Below are positions 47,411 through 59,900 of a DNA stretch of 64,000 nt, piece after piece. Source of the DNA: Yamagishiella unicocca (lineage: Eukaryota > Chlorophyta > Chlorophyceae > Chlamydomonadales > Volvocaceae); the NCBI GenBank assembly GCA_003116995.1, contig BDSL01000089.1, positions 1-64,000 on the forward strand, given 5' to 3'. Within the stretch, counting starts at the first letter, position 1; each line of letters begins with the position of its first letter. A program made the translations under genes and the position numbers. Under the pieces are notes generated by a model. That model did no database searches. It had not been told where the DNA came from and was given only the letters and a program-made list of their open reading frames with translations.

Positions 47411-49991
47411 GTTGTTTGCCGAAGGATCCACAGTGATGAGCAGCACTACCTGCTGCTGCGATGCTTCCGCCAATATCTCGTCCAAGCTGCGACCCGCATC
47501 CGCGAGTAGATGAAGTAGGACCCTCCGAACGTCCAGTGTTGGCATGCTGCTGCTACGGACGCCGTCAATGCCCTTCGTGGGACAGTGGTACCATACACAC
47601 CGCCGCATAACGTACACAGTCGGTGCGTGCATTCCATGCGGCGTGGTACAGAAGAGAAGAATCAGACACGCGCACCCTCAGTAAAGAAAGACTCGCGGGC
47701 CCTTCTTCTAGAACCTCCATTGCAGGAAGCGTAGCACGAGTAAGCGGTTGAGGCACTTGGCTTTGCAAACGTACTGCTGTCGGGATCAGGTGGAATTGGA
47801 ACCAAAACTATGAGCCTGATCCTATAGGAAGCGCGTCAATGGCAATGCGTGTGGAATTTCTTACCAAATACTCGCGGGCGCGTTGATTGGCGTAGACGAC
47901 GGTACTGGGTGTCTCATTCCTGTACGTACGCGTCATGGCGCAGTGCACGTGCAACTTGTTTGCTCGGCAGCAGGCGGTCGTGTGCTGGTGTACACCATCC
48001 AGCGCCCAGTTGCCTCTTTAAGCTACGCTGTAGTGCATAGTATGATTTTATGCTACAGCAGTGCATGGAAATCACCGCGTTTCGTAACGTGGCAATGCTA
48101 GTCAGGATGCCTCCAAAATTGGTAAAGCCACCAGCTCAAGCATCCGCAAATCCGGATACTCTCCTGTCCTCTGCTAGTACTCATGCACAGCGCTACATAC
48201 GCCCACCTGTTACAGGCGAATGCCATTACCATCACAGGAACCGACTCAGCCGCCAGGGCCCTGGCAGCAAGCAGGGTTTCCTCGGTACAGTGGTGTGGGT
48301 ATTCAGGAAGCCGCTGTCCGGAATACTGTCCACGCGTTGGCGCGAGAGGCGAGGAGCTCCCATGTCCCCTTCCTGCTGCCAGAGGCGATGGTGGCGTCAC
48401 CAACGGCGCACTCCTTGGGACCCTGCATGCTGGCTCCCTGATGACGACAGACACGCCGGGCGCTCGTTTGCCGCCGTCAAGCGCCAGCACACACGACCCG
48501 ATCTGGAGTTACAGGAAAGGCGGACGCAGCAAGCATTGCCAAGCAAACACAAGAACGCGGTGTGGGTGGGCATTCCAAATCACATACAGACGCTCTTAAG
48601 TCTTTGTTCCCGTCATTGGATGTCAGAAATGCTGTGCTGGCCTCCACCGACAGTGGCAAGGCCATTTTGTAGACAAGACGTCGTGTATGCCGGCGGGTTC
48701 ATCCACGCGCTGTGATGATGAGTGATCTATATGAAAGGGCCAGCAAGGAACTCCTTGCTAATATGTTTCCTCCCGACAATCGCCTGGGGGCCGGCCACAT
48801 GTGCGTGAGGACTCCCACGCATCCGCCCTCGTGCCAATAGCACAGCTGACCTCAATCACGGCGCTTCTGGTCGACGCCACTTCCTGGTTCGCATTTAGAG
48901 TCTCCTCCGTCACCTTCAGACGGTGCTGTATCCTACAGTATTGTCGGCCAATCGCACATCTGCACGGCCAAACAAGGGGAGCCACGTCGTAAAATGGCAC
49001 CTCTCGATATTCGATGAGTAAGGGTACCCACAGCAAGCACACATGCGGTTTTCGCGCTCATCAAGTGTCCAACGCGTAGATACGCTCAGGTACGCCGAAA
49101 TGTATGCGTTCACATCATGCGTCGCTATCAATCCGGTTATGCCACGCCCGGTTTGCCCTGTCGTCATCCCCTTATTTCACCCCCTTCACCAGTCCATGCC
49201 CCCAGCCCCCACGCACCCCATCCCCGACATACCGGGCCGCCGCTTCCAGGCCCGCCCGCAAAGCATCGTCGCCCGCAAGCAAATCCTGAAACCCGGCAAA
49301 AAGCGACTGGAAAGTAGCCAGGGCCGTCAGCGCAATACTTCCATCCAGCCCAAGGCCCCGGTGCGTATGTAGCCACAAGGACCGCAGCCGGGGCTGAAGT
49401 TGCCACTGCTCGCCTGCAATCTTGCCCCACGAACCGTCGTCCACGAGGAGAGCCGATGCAGCTGCAGCACCTTTACAGCGAAGAAGCTGGTTTTGAAATG
49501 CTGTCTGATCAAGGATAGGCGGAGCGCCGCTGGTGGCGGTATTTCCGTCTCTACGATGCTGTAGGGCTGACCCCGCTGCAAGCAGCAAGGATCCATTTTC
49601 AGCAATCCAACGCAGTAGACAGTTCCCTCACCAAGGTTCTTAATACTGAATATTTAAGGCTTTGCAACCGTAATGGCATTTCCCCGTAACTCCTACCCAC
49701 TTGCAGCACCTTCTAGCGAGCTTGGCACCGAAGCAGCGCCACGTGAGATATTCCGCAAAGGAGCGGATGAGCATCCTGTCCGCTCGGCGTCCAGTCCCAC
49801 ATCGCCATCCTTGAAACAAGACGGGAGCAAACGCCGCAGGAACATACTTGAACCATAAGGCTCTTTTCATCCAAATGTTGATTACCCCATACCAGATTCC
49901 ATGCGTCCAAGTACGACCCACTAGGCCTGTATACGTAAAAAGTGCAGCCTGATACAGGTATATAGGCGCAGCCTTCAGTAAATAGCTTCAT
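47411..49991 (-). CDS. Putative exons of unknown protein, likely 5' part of the cyclase gene
   Basis: Several minus-strand stretches have coding character and bordering splice sites: an ATG at 49991 opening MKLFTEGCAYIPVSGCTFYV and YRPSGSYLDAWNLVWGNQ; 49200-49588 (LLVDDGSWGKIAGEQWQ, ALTALATFQSLFAGFQDLLA); about 48800-48990 (KVTEETLNANQEVAST); about 48600-48665 (SVEASTAFLTSNDG); 48230-48470; 47580-47768 (MEVLEEGPASLSLLRVRV); and about 47411-47545 (RRVLLHLLADAGRSL, donor at GTAGAG). I could not join all of them in phase and recognise no domain. Their strand and position suggest the N-terminal sensory part of the cyclase gene, but a separate gene is possible. Confidence 0.4.
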
Positions 49992-51001
49992 AAAGAGTCA
50001 TATTGCAGGAATCTCTACCGCCAAAATCAGAGCATATTGCGTGTACAAGAGCCCGGCACCATGTGTGCGTACTCCACACCGTCGTACTTTCTCGGCGTTC
50101 ACAGATCAGTTGATGTTCTGGCGACTTGCGCCGTTTACATTTTATGAACACCCATACAGGCCCAATTGCGTTCGAGGTTCCTACGTCATGCTCGGCATTT
50201 TTTCCGATAACAGCGTTAACACATAGTTGATGTCGCGGCGCTTACCTGGCTTCTGACAGCTTGCCTTATCGTTGATGACCAGATGAAAGTTTTAATGATC
50301 GGAAAAATTCGCACTGCCCGTCCCGTCAGATTGTTGCGAATCGGTCGCGAACCGCTGTCGCAAACAATGGCGGAACCAGCGCGTTTCCCATTTAGATGAT
50401 AGCACGTTTTCATGCAAGTGATCGTTTTAGGGGATTCCTCGTGACAACGGGACATCGGCTTTTGTGCGAGCGAGCGAAGGCGAGCAGGAGCGGTGAAGGA
50501 TGTCCACCTCTTATTGCCGAACCTGGCGATTTTCCTACTGCAGACCGTGAACATTTGACGTTATATGAGCTCCCAAGTCGTCGCTTGTGGGCAGCGGGCA
50601 CCGGAAGCGGCGGACCTGGAAGGGGGGCCAGTGGTGACGCACGGCGCTGTATGGGCAGCAACGTATGGCAGGTTTTGCAATATGGGTGGCGGTGGCATGG
50701 GCGGCGTGAGCAGCGGCCTCAGCAACACGGGTGGCGGTGGCATGGGCGGTAGCAGCGGTCTAGTCTCAGCAACATGGGCGGCGGTGGCATGGGCAGCGGC
50801 GCCTTACTGGACTGGCAGTCTCAGGAACATGAGCGGCGGCAGCATGTAAGGCATGGAATGCTGCCCCAGCAAAATGGGCGGCAGTGGCATGGTCTCAGCA
50901 ACAAACAAGTGTAATGTAATGTGTACAGATAGGACTGACGGCGGCGACGAATGCTGCCGGTGTCGCAAGCATATGTACGACCTGTGAATCGTTCGCGGTT
51001 C
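49992..51001. other. Intergenic region with a Gly/Met-type imperfect repeat
   Basis: No resolved gene. 50675-50850 holds four imperfect copies of a GGTGGCGGTGGCATGGGCGG motif spaced by CTCAGCAACATGGG. In one plus frame this reads GGGGMGG, SSGLSNTGGGGMGG. It could be the end of a Gly-rich coding exon or a degenerate minisatellite; I cannot tell which. Confidence 0.5.
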
Positions 51002-51010
51002 CAACGTACA
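51002..51010. repeat. Left target-site duplication of the LINE
   Basis: CAACGTACA, identical to 52239-52247 and directly flanking the retrotransposon-derived segment. Confidence 0.8.
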
Positions 51011-52238
51011 TTATGGGTCAGAACGTGCATTCGAGTCATGCACGGACGAGTTATTCGAGGCTGGTCAACGGGCCATGTTTGCGCTCATACGTAAACTACG
51101 GCGAAGAGGGCTAATGATTCCCAGGATTGCCCTGAGATGCTTTACTACGCAGGTTCGGTCCATCCTTTCGTATGGCGCTCAGGTCTGGGGGCCGTTGTTT
51201 ATTCTCCAGCTAGTTGAAGGTAGGCCCGATACCAATGGGCGATCATGCTACTTTGAGAAATCGTTGGGTAATCGCATGGTTGCTTTGCAGAAAAGGTTTC
51301 TGCGTATTTTGGCAGGAGTGGGTCTGGCACCTGACCGGTTGCTTTTTAGGGAATTTGGGCAGCAGCCCATGCACACCCATTGGGCAACACTCATATATCG
51401 TTTCTGGAATAAATTGGTGAAAGCGGAAGGTAGCATACATCACAATGTGCTGCGCGAGGAGATTCGTATAGCTCTCAGATCAAATCTAAGTTATGAAGGA
51501 TGGGGCTCACAAGTTCTTAAAGGGCTGACGAGTTTGGGGTACGACTTTGGGATCCCGCCTGAGCTAGGGTTAGAAGAGCAGGTCGATATTATCAGTAAGA
51601 GGGAGTTAAATATTGGTAGTATTCTGCACACGCTAGAGCAACGGTTTGATGACGACTGGGCTAGTTTTCGTTTGCGCACACCACCTAGGGAGTTTGTGTC
51701 GGATGGAAGCAAACCAGGTGTGAAGATGTGCCGATACACACACTGGATGGGCACACCTACGCATACGCAGGGGTACATTCCCGCTAAGGTGTACGCCAGT
51801 TTACTGCGCTTTAGGTTATGTATTTGGGGTCTAGAGGTCAGCCGCCCACATGGGCGAGCTCGTGAAGTCCGCTGGTGCCTGGCATGTGGCGACCGGCGAG
51901 CAATAGAAGATGAAAGGCACGTACTGCTGGAATGCCCTGCTTACAGTGGTCTCCGCGATGAACTGTGGGGAATGGGCATAATGCCCAATGCCACGATGCT
52001 GCAGGTCATGAGTGTCGAGGACCAACGGGGTCTAGCGAGCGTGTTGCACCGTATTAGGAATCATCGTACAGCGATTACGGGTATCAGGACTACAGGACAT
52101 AATTGCTACATTATTTGGGCATGGCTAAGTAAACGTTTTCAATTCTTCTTTATGAATTACTTTGATTAGCGGTCCATGAGCCTCCTGGCTCGTCTGGGCC
52201 TTACGAGCTCCAAGAGCTTGTAATCAATCAATAATAAT
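51011..52238 (+). mobile_element. 5'-truncated non-LTR retrotransposon (L1-like LINE)
   Basis: A 1,228-bp insertion flanked by the 9-bp direct repeat CAACGTACA. The reading frame is open from the left junction to the stop at 52169 (first ATG at 51075). It encodes the C-terminal end of a LINE ORF2 protein: RRRGLMIPRIALRCF, SILSYGAQVWGP and a terminal zinc knuckle with spacing C-x2-C-x10-H-x4-C (CLACG, ERHVLLEC). The catalytic reverse transcriptase core and endonuclease are absent, so this copy cannot move by itself. The 3' end is a short AATC/AATA-rich tail (TAATCAATCAATAATAATC) rather than poly(A). The uninterrupted frame and identical flanks suggest a fairly recent insertion. Confidence 0.92.
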
Positions 52239-52247
52239 CAACGTACA
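52239..52247. repeat. Right target-site duplication of the LINE
   Basis: CAACGTACA, identical to 51002-51010, immediately after the AATC-rich tail. Confidence 0.8.
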
Positions 52248-52891
52248 GGGAAGTGATGTTGTTGTTGTTTGTTACAGACGTAAGGCCCGAAGGCCCTGAC
52301 CGTATAACCCACGAACCGAAGTCAAGAGGTGTCATTGTTCGAAACTTTGTGCATTTGGAAACGACCTCATCGTTTCACCCTACTTCCTTTCGAAGACAGA
52401 GGGTTCAGTCGCCACCAATCGAGGGTGCGAATCCAACACACCAAATGTGACCTAACTATGCATATGAACACGGAATTCGGAAAGTGCCGTGAATTGTGGC
52501 GAGACCACGTCCGCGAAGTATACACCATATGTAAACAGGCGTCGTGCCCTTGGCAGGTGGCTTTCATTATTTTTAGGTACTGTGAACTTCTGATTGTAGC
52601 AGCAGAATGTTTGAAAGGTTCCTTTGGGCCTATTTTGCGCTGTCTCCATAACGCAAACCCTAAGCTAGGCAATATTATATCTTTTTCACTTTTATGCATA
52701 AGTGGAAACTGTTGGCCATGGGCTAATGACAGCATGTCCCAGTTTCTTACCACTTGCGGAAGCTCGTCCATTCGTACGATGTATCAAATCATGCAAAACG
52801 AGATGACACAATTGCTCAATGCAACGTAACGGATGACCGCAAGATCATCCTGTTTGTCACTAACGTTTGACCATCCGCATCGACGCATATA
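52248..52891. other. Intergenic region with one unassigned open frame
   Basis: A 166-codon frame (52329-52829, plus) is open but has no recognisable domain, and its codon use differs from the real genes here. The right end should hold the cupredoxin promoter. Nothing else was seen. Confidence 0.5.
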
Positions 52892-55127
52892 ATGCGCTGC
52901 GTCGCGGCCCTGGCCCTATTGGCCACATGCGCCTACCTCGCTGCTGCCCAGAATACAAAAGTAGTGTTATGGACTGAAAGGCCGGGCGTGGGGTACAAGC
53001 CCATCTCGCTGCAGTGCAACGACATCGCATTGTTCCAGTGGTCCTACAAACTGCACGAGCTTGAGGGCACTCACACCAGTAAGCTTTGCGTAACTTCGGT
53101 ATGCCCTGTAATATCGCCGGGGTCTTCTGCCGCCCGCCGCCAGCCCACCTTACACTCGCTTGTGCGAACCCATGGAGTCGGCCCAGATGAATTTCTGGGT
53201 AAATAGTTGCGACGGATCACCTGGTGCATTTGTCACTATATTTGCTCTCTACCTCTCGGATCACCACATGTTTTGGCTGGATTGCCCGACATCGTCTTTG
53301 CGTAAACCTTATGGTAGTGGCGGAACGTAGCCTCTTACTACGCCTTTCTGTTTGACTTGGCAGAGGGCTGCAATGCGCCTGCGTTCAAGAACTACGGCAA
53401 GAAGGAGTTCGCGGCCGTGCCTATCGTTTACACTTATCCGGGTAGCTACTACTACAAATGCGACATTGATGACCACTGCAGCATGGGCCTGCAGTTTATG
53501 GAAGTGAAGGTACGGCTGGGACTTAGAGGCGCACCCCTTGTGTTCCGGAATGACACTTCTTTTGGTTACGGTAATGGCGTCCCGAAACGGCAAGGAGGGA
53601 TGGAGAGGGGCTCCATTCTACGTATCTACCAGTCCGGGGGTACGGGCCCGTCAACGTGTCGACGGCACCACCGTCGCTGCCGCCACCATCGTCGAAACAC
53701 CAATTATCCCGTACGGCGTTCCGCGCTGGTCTCTGCGTTTGAGGAAGCTTGATTCCCCGGTTGAAGCCATTACGAACGATTAGTGGGTAACTGTCTATCT
53801 CCCAGGCGCACCCGCACATACAGCACGAAAAGGGACTGCGCATACGTGCGCGCATCGTGTACGGCACTCAGGAACGTCGATTCACGACTGCATGCCCTGT
53901 CGTACAGCCGTTTGCGGTTACAGACAGGGTTACGATGGGCCATCGCCTTGTGTGCTCGGTGACGTTGTCCTCTGGCTCACTGAGTCATGGCACCCTGTGT
54001 ACCGACGGCCCGCCGCATCCGATGACTCATCGCAGGTGGGCTCTTGCCCCAAGCCCGGCGTCGTGGACTGGGCCTACCGCCGAGATAATGCCACGCACGC
54101 TCCCATCACCGTGCCTTGCGGCACCAAAGTGACGTTCGCCTGGAGCAGTACTCTCGGCAAGCACGATATTGTGCAGATTGACAAGGGTAAGTAAACAGGC
54201 TGGTTGTCCCGCGCCGATACTAGGTAGGCGGAGGCTGTCATAGGCAGTGCTGCCGTCCTGAGTCCAATTACATTGGGCGCTGCGCCCAGCGCGCACGTGT
54301 GCGCTCGGGTCGCTCATTTCTTTCTGGCATTTGCCTAGATTTACTAAGCGACTGACTGACCATGGCCTCACCATGCGGATCATCGTTGCGGATCGCCTGC
54401 TGTGGATCGCCCGTTCGCGTCGACCGCGTACGGCCAATGGAGGCCAAATAGGCAGAACCCAGAAGCGCACAAAGCCAATTCAACTCATCTTCCTTCATCC
54501 CCTTCCCCACCTTATCTCACCGAGGACAGCCAGCTGTGATGCCTCCGTGATCAAGACTTGGGGCGAACCCGTGTCCACGGGCAACACTACCATCTCGTTC
54601 AACAAGTCCGGCACTTTCTATTACATGTGCAGCGGTAAGTCCGTTTGCAAGCCGCGCAGCTCAACAAGGCAGGGCTAGGGGCAGGCATGGGGCATTTTGA
54701 TTCTCCGCCTACCAAGTGCGAACACACACACCATGCTTTTCATCATTGCCGCTGCGTGCAAACAGCTGCTGAATTGTTCCACCGGTCCTCTACCAATTCT
54801 CATTGTTCATCGTTTTGTCATGTTCCCGATCATGGTGCACGACTGCCTAACTGCTTGTCGCCGACCATCCTGTCGCCTATTCGGGCGAAAGTGAATGGAA
54901 CGCATCCAACCGCTTCGCCCAACAAACTCGTCCAACCGTTGTGCCCAACATCCCTTGGTGCCGCTTGCGCTGCAGAGCCGGGGCACTGCGCTAACGGCCG
55001 CATGCTCACGACGGTGTTTGTCAACCCCAGCGAACAGTGCGGCGACCTGGTCCGCCGGCCTCCACCTCGCAAGCGGTCGCCGCCCCCCAACAGGAAGATG
55101 CTGCCCCCTGGCACCCGCCTTCACTGA
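52892..55127 (+). CDS. Secreted two-domain cupredoxin (phytocyanin-like)
   Basis: Exons 52892-53078, 53364-53509, 54036-54186, 54530-54634 and 54976-55127 join in phase (about 246 residues); a small linker exon between 53510 and 54035 is not excluded. It opens with a signal peptide (MRCVAALALLATCAYLAAAQ). Domain 1 has FQWSYKLHELEGTHT and YYKCDIDDHCSMGLQ; domain 2 has PCGTKVTFAWSSTLGKHDIV and FYYMCSEPGHCANGRM. Each follows the blue-copper order His then Cys-x4-His-Cys. Family knowledge: phytocyanins are extracellular electron-transfer or cell-wall proteins. At the axial-ligand place after HCxxG, where Met or Gln is usual, the residues are Leu and Arg, so copper binding or redox potential may be altered. 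The C-terminus is basic and Pro-rich (VRRPPPRKRSPPPNRK), which suits interaction with the glycoprotein cell wall or matrix. Confidence 0.85.
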
Positions 55128-56955
55128 TAAACGCAATCATTGGCCATTATAGTGTGCAGAAGCCTTATTCTCTGCTCTACCCCAGCCTATAACGTTTTAG
55201 TCTTCGCTGTGTTTGTTGCATGTTGTTTTTGCTGAGCAGATCTCTAATAATGCGCACGGCGTGCGGGTATATATGCCCCCGGAACGGGCCCTAGCTATTG
55301 TTTTTAAACGGCATGACACCAGTATCAGCTTCATATGGCATTAGCGAAAGCTGTCAGTGTACTGTTACTGAGCCAGCTGTGAAGGCTTGCAGTCCACTCT
55401 AAAGAGCTTTCCTTCGATGTTCTCACCTGCCGCGCTGGCAGAGACACTATTATCGCGCTGCTTGGGAGCTTGACATGCTCACGAGACAGCTAGTTTTGCC
55501 AGTTCCCCTCCGTGATCATGTATCTAATCGCTGCGTATGAGGTGGCGTTCCCGACATTTGTATATGTGTGAGGACGCGGGTCGCCCCTCTCTGAATGGTA
55601 CACTCAATCTTACATCCTGCGTTTGAGCGCAGTGTCTTTCGGCTAGGATCGATTTTGGCCTCTCCTAGGCTGGCCAACCCCCGCCTAGGCTGGTTAGCGT
55701 TTGCTGCGAACTACCTGACAGGATCTTGAGTCTCCGCTTATTTGTAAATACCGGTACGTTTGTGAGAGGCTTTCCGGTGCCGCGCATGTTAGTACAGCGC
55801 CACTGGAATCTGGATACAGCTACTTGCTTGACGCCAATTCGTCTGTACGGACATGTACGGACGCCATCTTATCCCTATATTCACGAAAGGGCGTACGTAA
55901 TGCGATTCGTGTGAGATACAATATTGGAACCGGCACATACAGTGACAACTCACTTGTTATCAGACACGCAGTGCGTAGGTAGAGAGACACGATGCCAACG
56001 AACTGCCAAGATCACGTCCACTCGTGCGTTGTACTAGCCTCCATTGTTCGACCGACCGGTAACCCGCACATCACATCGAACTAAACACGTATGCGCCAGA
56101 CGGAATCTTATCCGCATCCTGACAGGACAAAAGGAATAACCGGATCCAAAACGAAAGGTGCCTTCTCGGCCCGCAGCCACCCGCTTGCAATCCACTCCGC
56201 CGGCTCCTACAGCTGCGGTAGGTTGTGCAGCTCTGATAAGCAGCCTAGCCCACTGCACGCACATGTCGCCCAGTTATGTTAAGGAGCCCTCTATACGGCT
56301 CTATCATACACCACACGCTGGTCCCTTTTCGATTACCGCCCGCTGCGATTATCCAGGCATGCGTAGGCAATCGTGACTGCGCTAGGAAGGCTGGTTTCGG
56401 CGCTAGACCGAAAGCGCACAACGTATAGCCACAGCGCGCGCAGTACTGGACATTTTGTACCGTCTCAATGCTGTACTTCACCACATCCCCCAGGCTCTCC
56501 CGTCTTTCTCCCTACTCCTTCCGGGACCCAGGAGCTGGTTACAAAACCCTAACAGTACGGTGCATCCATGCCCCAACTGCCTGTGCCAGCCGTCCGCCGC
56601 TACCCTACTCTACCCAAAAGGCAGGCCTCCTGTCCCAGGAGTGGCAACGGGCTCCTTAGCAATGTCACATCGCAACTTGGGGAACTAGCACACCATCAAG
56701 GTCCCAGGTCAGAGCTCGCATAAACCCTCCTTGGGGACCTCTCCCGTCCGCCGTGGCTCAACAAACCGCGGCGGATTCGGAGCTTGTACATGACGCCCCC
56801 GCTCCCCCGCCCCTCCGGTCCTTCCATGGCCCCGCGAGACCTGGGCCAGTGACATCGACATCTTCAGCGAGGGAGGGGCTAAGCTCGCGGCGCCACACGA
56901 CAGACCCGTACGACAGGCGCCATGCGACGCGCGGCGCGCAATGTACGCCGCTGCG
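55128..56955. other. Intergenic region, no gene seen
   Basis: About 1.8 kb between convergent genes (cupredoxin plus, TPH gene minus). Open frames are short and lack domains. A TGTAA at about 55741 is too far to assign confidently. Confidence 0.55.
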
Positions 56956-59900
56956 CTAGAGCTCCATGCTGGCCAGGAGCGCCGCCTTGCCCTCCGGGAC
57001 CGCGAGGTTGTTAAAGGCGCGCTGCGTGCCTGACAGCGGACCCGCGTGCAGCCAGCGGTAGCGGTCCTCAAACGGCCTGTCACGGGAGGCGGGCAGGAGG
57101 GATGGTGAGCTAGCCTCAGCAACCGGGGTAGTGGGTGATTTCCAAGGGGTCATGACCCACTCAGACAACATGAAGTAGGAACTGCTAGAGTGGGCCCCAG
57201 ACCGGCAGGGAGAGCCATCGGGCGCATCGCCTGATATTGAGAGACGCGGAATGCTTACTGGCCGTGAAAATGGAAGGCTTGCAAAAAGACGCAGACACCG
57301 GGGCTGCGGAAACTTACTCATCCTGCCTGGCGTACATACTGCCACAGGAGTGGTTGAGTCTCAGGTATTGTCGATGTCATTCAGCTGTGACTGCGCCTCC
57401 CCCCGTGCCCTGCACGCCACCGCAAACTCACTCTCGGTATTCGTGATAGCGCCGCCGGTGCTGCTCTGCCACCGCCAGCTTCTGCGACTCACGGGTAACC
57501 GCCTGCTCCCGTCGCCGCGCTGCCTTCTGCTCCTGCCTTGCCTTCATGGCGGCCGCCTCGCGGTCGCGGATCTCCTTCCGCAGCTGCTCCTCCGCCTCCG
57601 CCGCGGCCTTCCGCTCCGCCTCCCTCGCGGCAATCTGCCCATCCAGCTCCCGAAGCGCGTCCTCGGCCTGCTTTTTCCGGCGCTCATGCTCGCGCCGCTC
57701 CCGCTCCGCAGTGGCGGCCTCCACCTCCGCAGCTAGCCGCTCCGCCCGGGCCGCATCCGCGCGTTCCTGTTCCTCAAAGGAAGCCTAAACAGGCACGGCA
57801 AGCAGGGCGATAGGTACGCATTAGAAAGGAAATACGTCGCATCATTTCAATTCATTATGGCAGGTGACTAGAAGATTAAAAACGCCAACGTTAAGCTATT
57901 GAGAAGGCTTCAAGGTAGACCATGCCGCGCACGCGGGATGAGCCCCTGGCACCCTTCCTTCAGGGGTATGGTTGGTGGATGTCGTACTTGACTGTACGGC
58001 AAACTGGCCCTGACAGGGGCTGGAATGGAACCGCGAGTCGACCAGCCGCCCTCCACGTCGCAGCAGGAGCTCCGAGCCCTTACCTGCAGCGCCGCGCCTC
58101 CTCCCCGCTCCACAGCGAGTCGCATCTTCTCCTGCCGTATAGCGACGGCCTTTCTGCGAGCGGCCTCGTCCGCGTCTGTGCGGAGGCGAAGCCGGACAGG
58201 GACGTGCGCATGCAAGTGAGGCAGGCCCCGTTGAGTTTGCTTCCGCGCAACATCAGGCTGTCACACGAGGCCATGGCAGTGGCGGGCACCGGCAACCACG
58301 AGTCCCCCGCACACAACCACGGGTTTCCTCCCTACCTTCCACAGCCCAGGTGTATCCGCGCTGCAGGCGGCGGCGGTGCCGCCGTGGACCCATTCCGTGC
58401 CAGAGCATCTACCCCGACCAGTCAGGCAACCAACCCTCACACCACGCTCACCCATCTTCCTCATGTACTCCCGGTTGTACCGCATCTCCTCCTCCACGAG
58501 TGCAGCCTTGGCGGCCGCCTTCTCGTCCATTGCGGTAAGGAGCGCCCGCTTTATGTGCTCGCGCTGAGCCGCGTTCTCGCGGGCCAGCTGCGGCGGGGTG
58601 AGCGGGGGGAGGGGCGTTGCGGAGTGGTTTTGGCGGCAAGGTTGGGGCGGGCAGGTGGGTTGGGAGAGCCGGGGCATCAGCTCTCGCGACGGGGGAAGTA
58701 GAAGGGAGAGGGGATCCCGCGTCTCGCCTCACTGCCCACACACCGTGGATATCGCAACTTACTGACGCGCATCGTTAAACCGTTGCAGGTTAGGAGTTTC
58801 TCTGCTCACCTGCTCCAATCGTGCCTTGTCCCTGCGCTCCTCCTCGAGCAGCTGGAGCCGCTCACTCTCGTGATCCCGCATCCGCTGCTCAACCTCGAGC
58901 CGCTTGCGTGTCTGCTCGCGATGTACCAAAACACAACGGGAGGGGGCAGTAGTAAGGGAGTTGGTGTCGTGCGTGATCGAGCTCTCAAGCCACGTGCGCT
59001 GCCGCCTATGCCCTCGCTAACGTGAATGCCCGACAACCCTAGTTCGACTCCGCCTCACTGCAATCAAGACATGCTGGCCAGGCCTCAACCCAGCTCCACC
59101 AAGCGAGATCCCAATCCTCATCATTTCCGGCCGTTGCTGCTGAGCAGGCGCCTGCTTCCGACTTCTCGCGCGCACACCAGCGTGAACCCCCCTCCGGGTG
59201 GCCCCACGCCACCGGCCGCACCTGGTTCTCGTCCACTTGGCCCGCGTAGAAGTTTCGGAGCGACGCCTGCTGGTCCCGCTGGTTTTTAAGCCTGGCCTCC
59301 TCCGAAATCTGCAGGGAACAGGGCGCAGGTACGGTTGGCTTTGGTGCTGGGATCGATTCATGGGTCGCAGAGGACCGAGCGCTCCAGGGAAGGTCAGAGT
59401 GGCTGCCGGAACAACCTCGATTTCATCAGCCTGATCGTCTGGATGCCGTACACCTTGCCTAGTGGCCCGATGGGCCCGTCCGCGCGACCGCGCGCACGTC
59501 TATGTTGGGTTTCCGGCCTTTTTTCCGGGTTCTGGGGCTGAGGGTTAGTTAATACACGCACCTGGAACTGTCGGATCTCTTCGTCCATGTCCAGCTGCGC
59601 GCGTCGCCGGCCCTCCCTCTCGTCCTGCGGGTGTGCGAAGCGGGCAGCATCGCGGGCGTGTGGTCACGTATACAATTTCCTATCCGCCCAAAGCAAAGCC
59701 TGCAGGGTCTCAACACTATACCGACAACCCTATGAAATCCAGTTTACCGATCCCTGCGCCGCCGATCTGACCTCTTTTCGCTTCTCAACGATGGCCATTT
59801 GTTCGTTGACGATGGCCAGGGTCGCCCGTTTCCGTTCTGCATCCTCTAGCTGCTTCGCCGCATCCGCTTTTCGCGCCAGGTCGTCCTGTACGAGCGTCAT

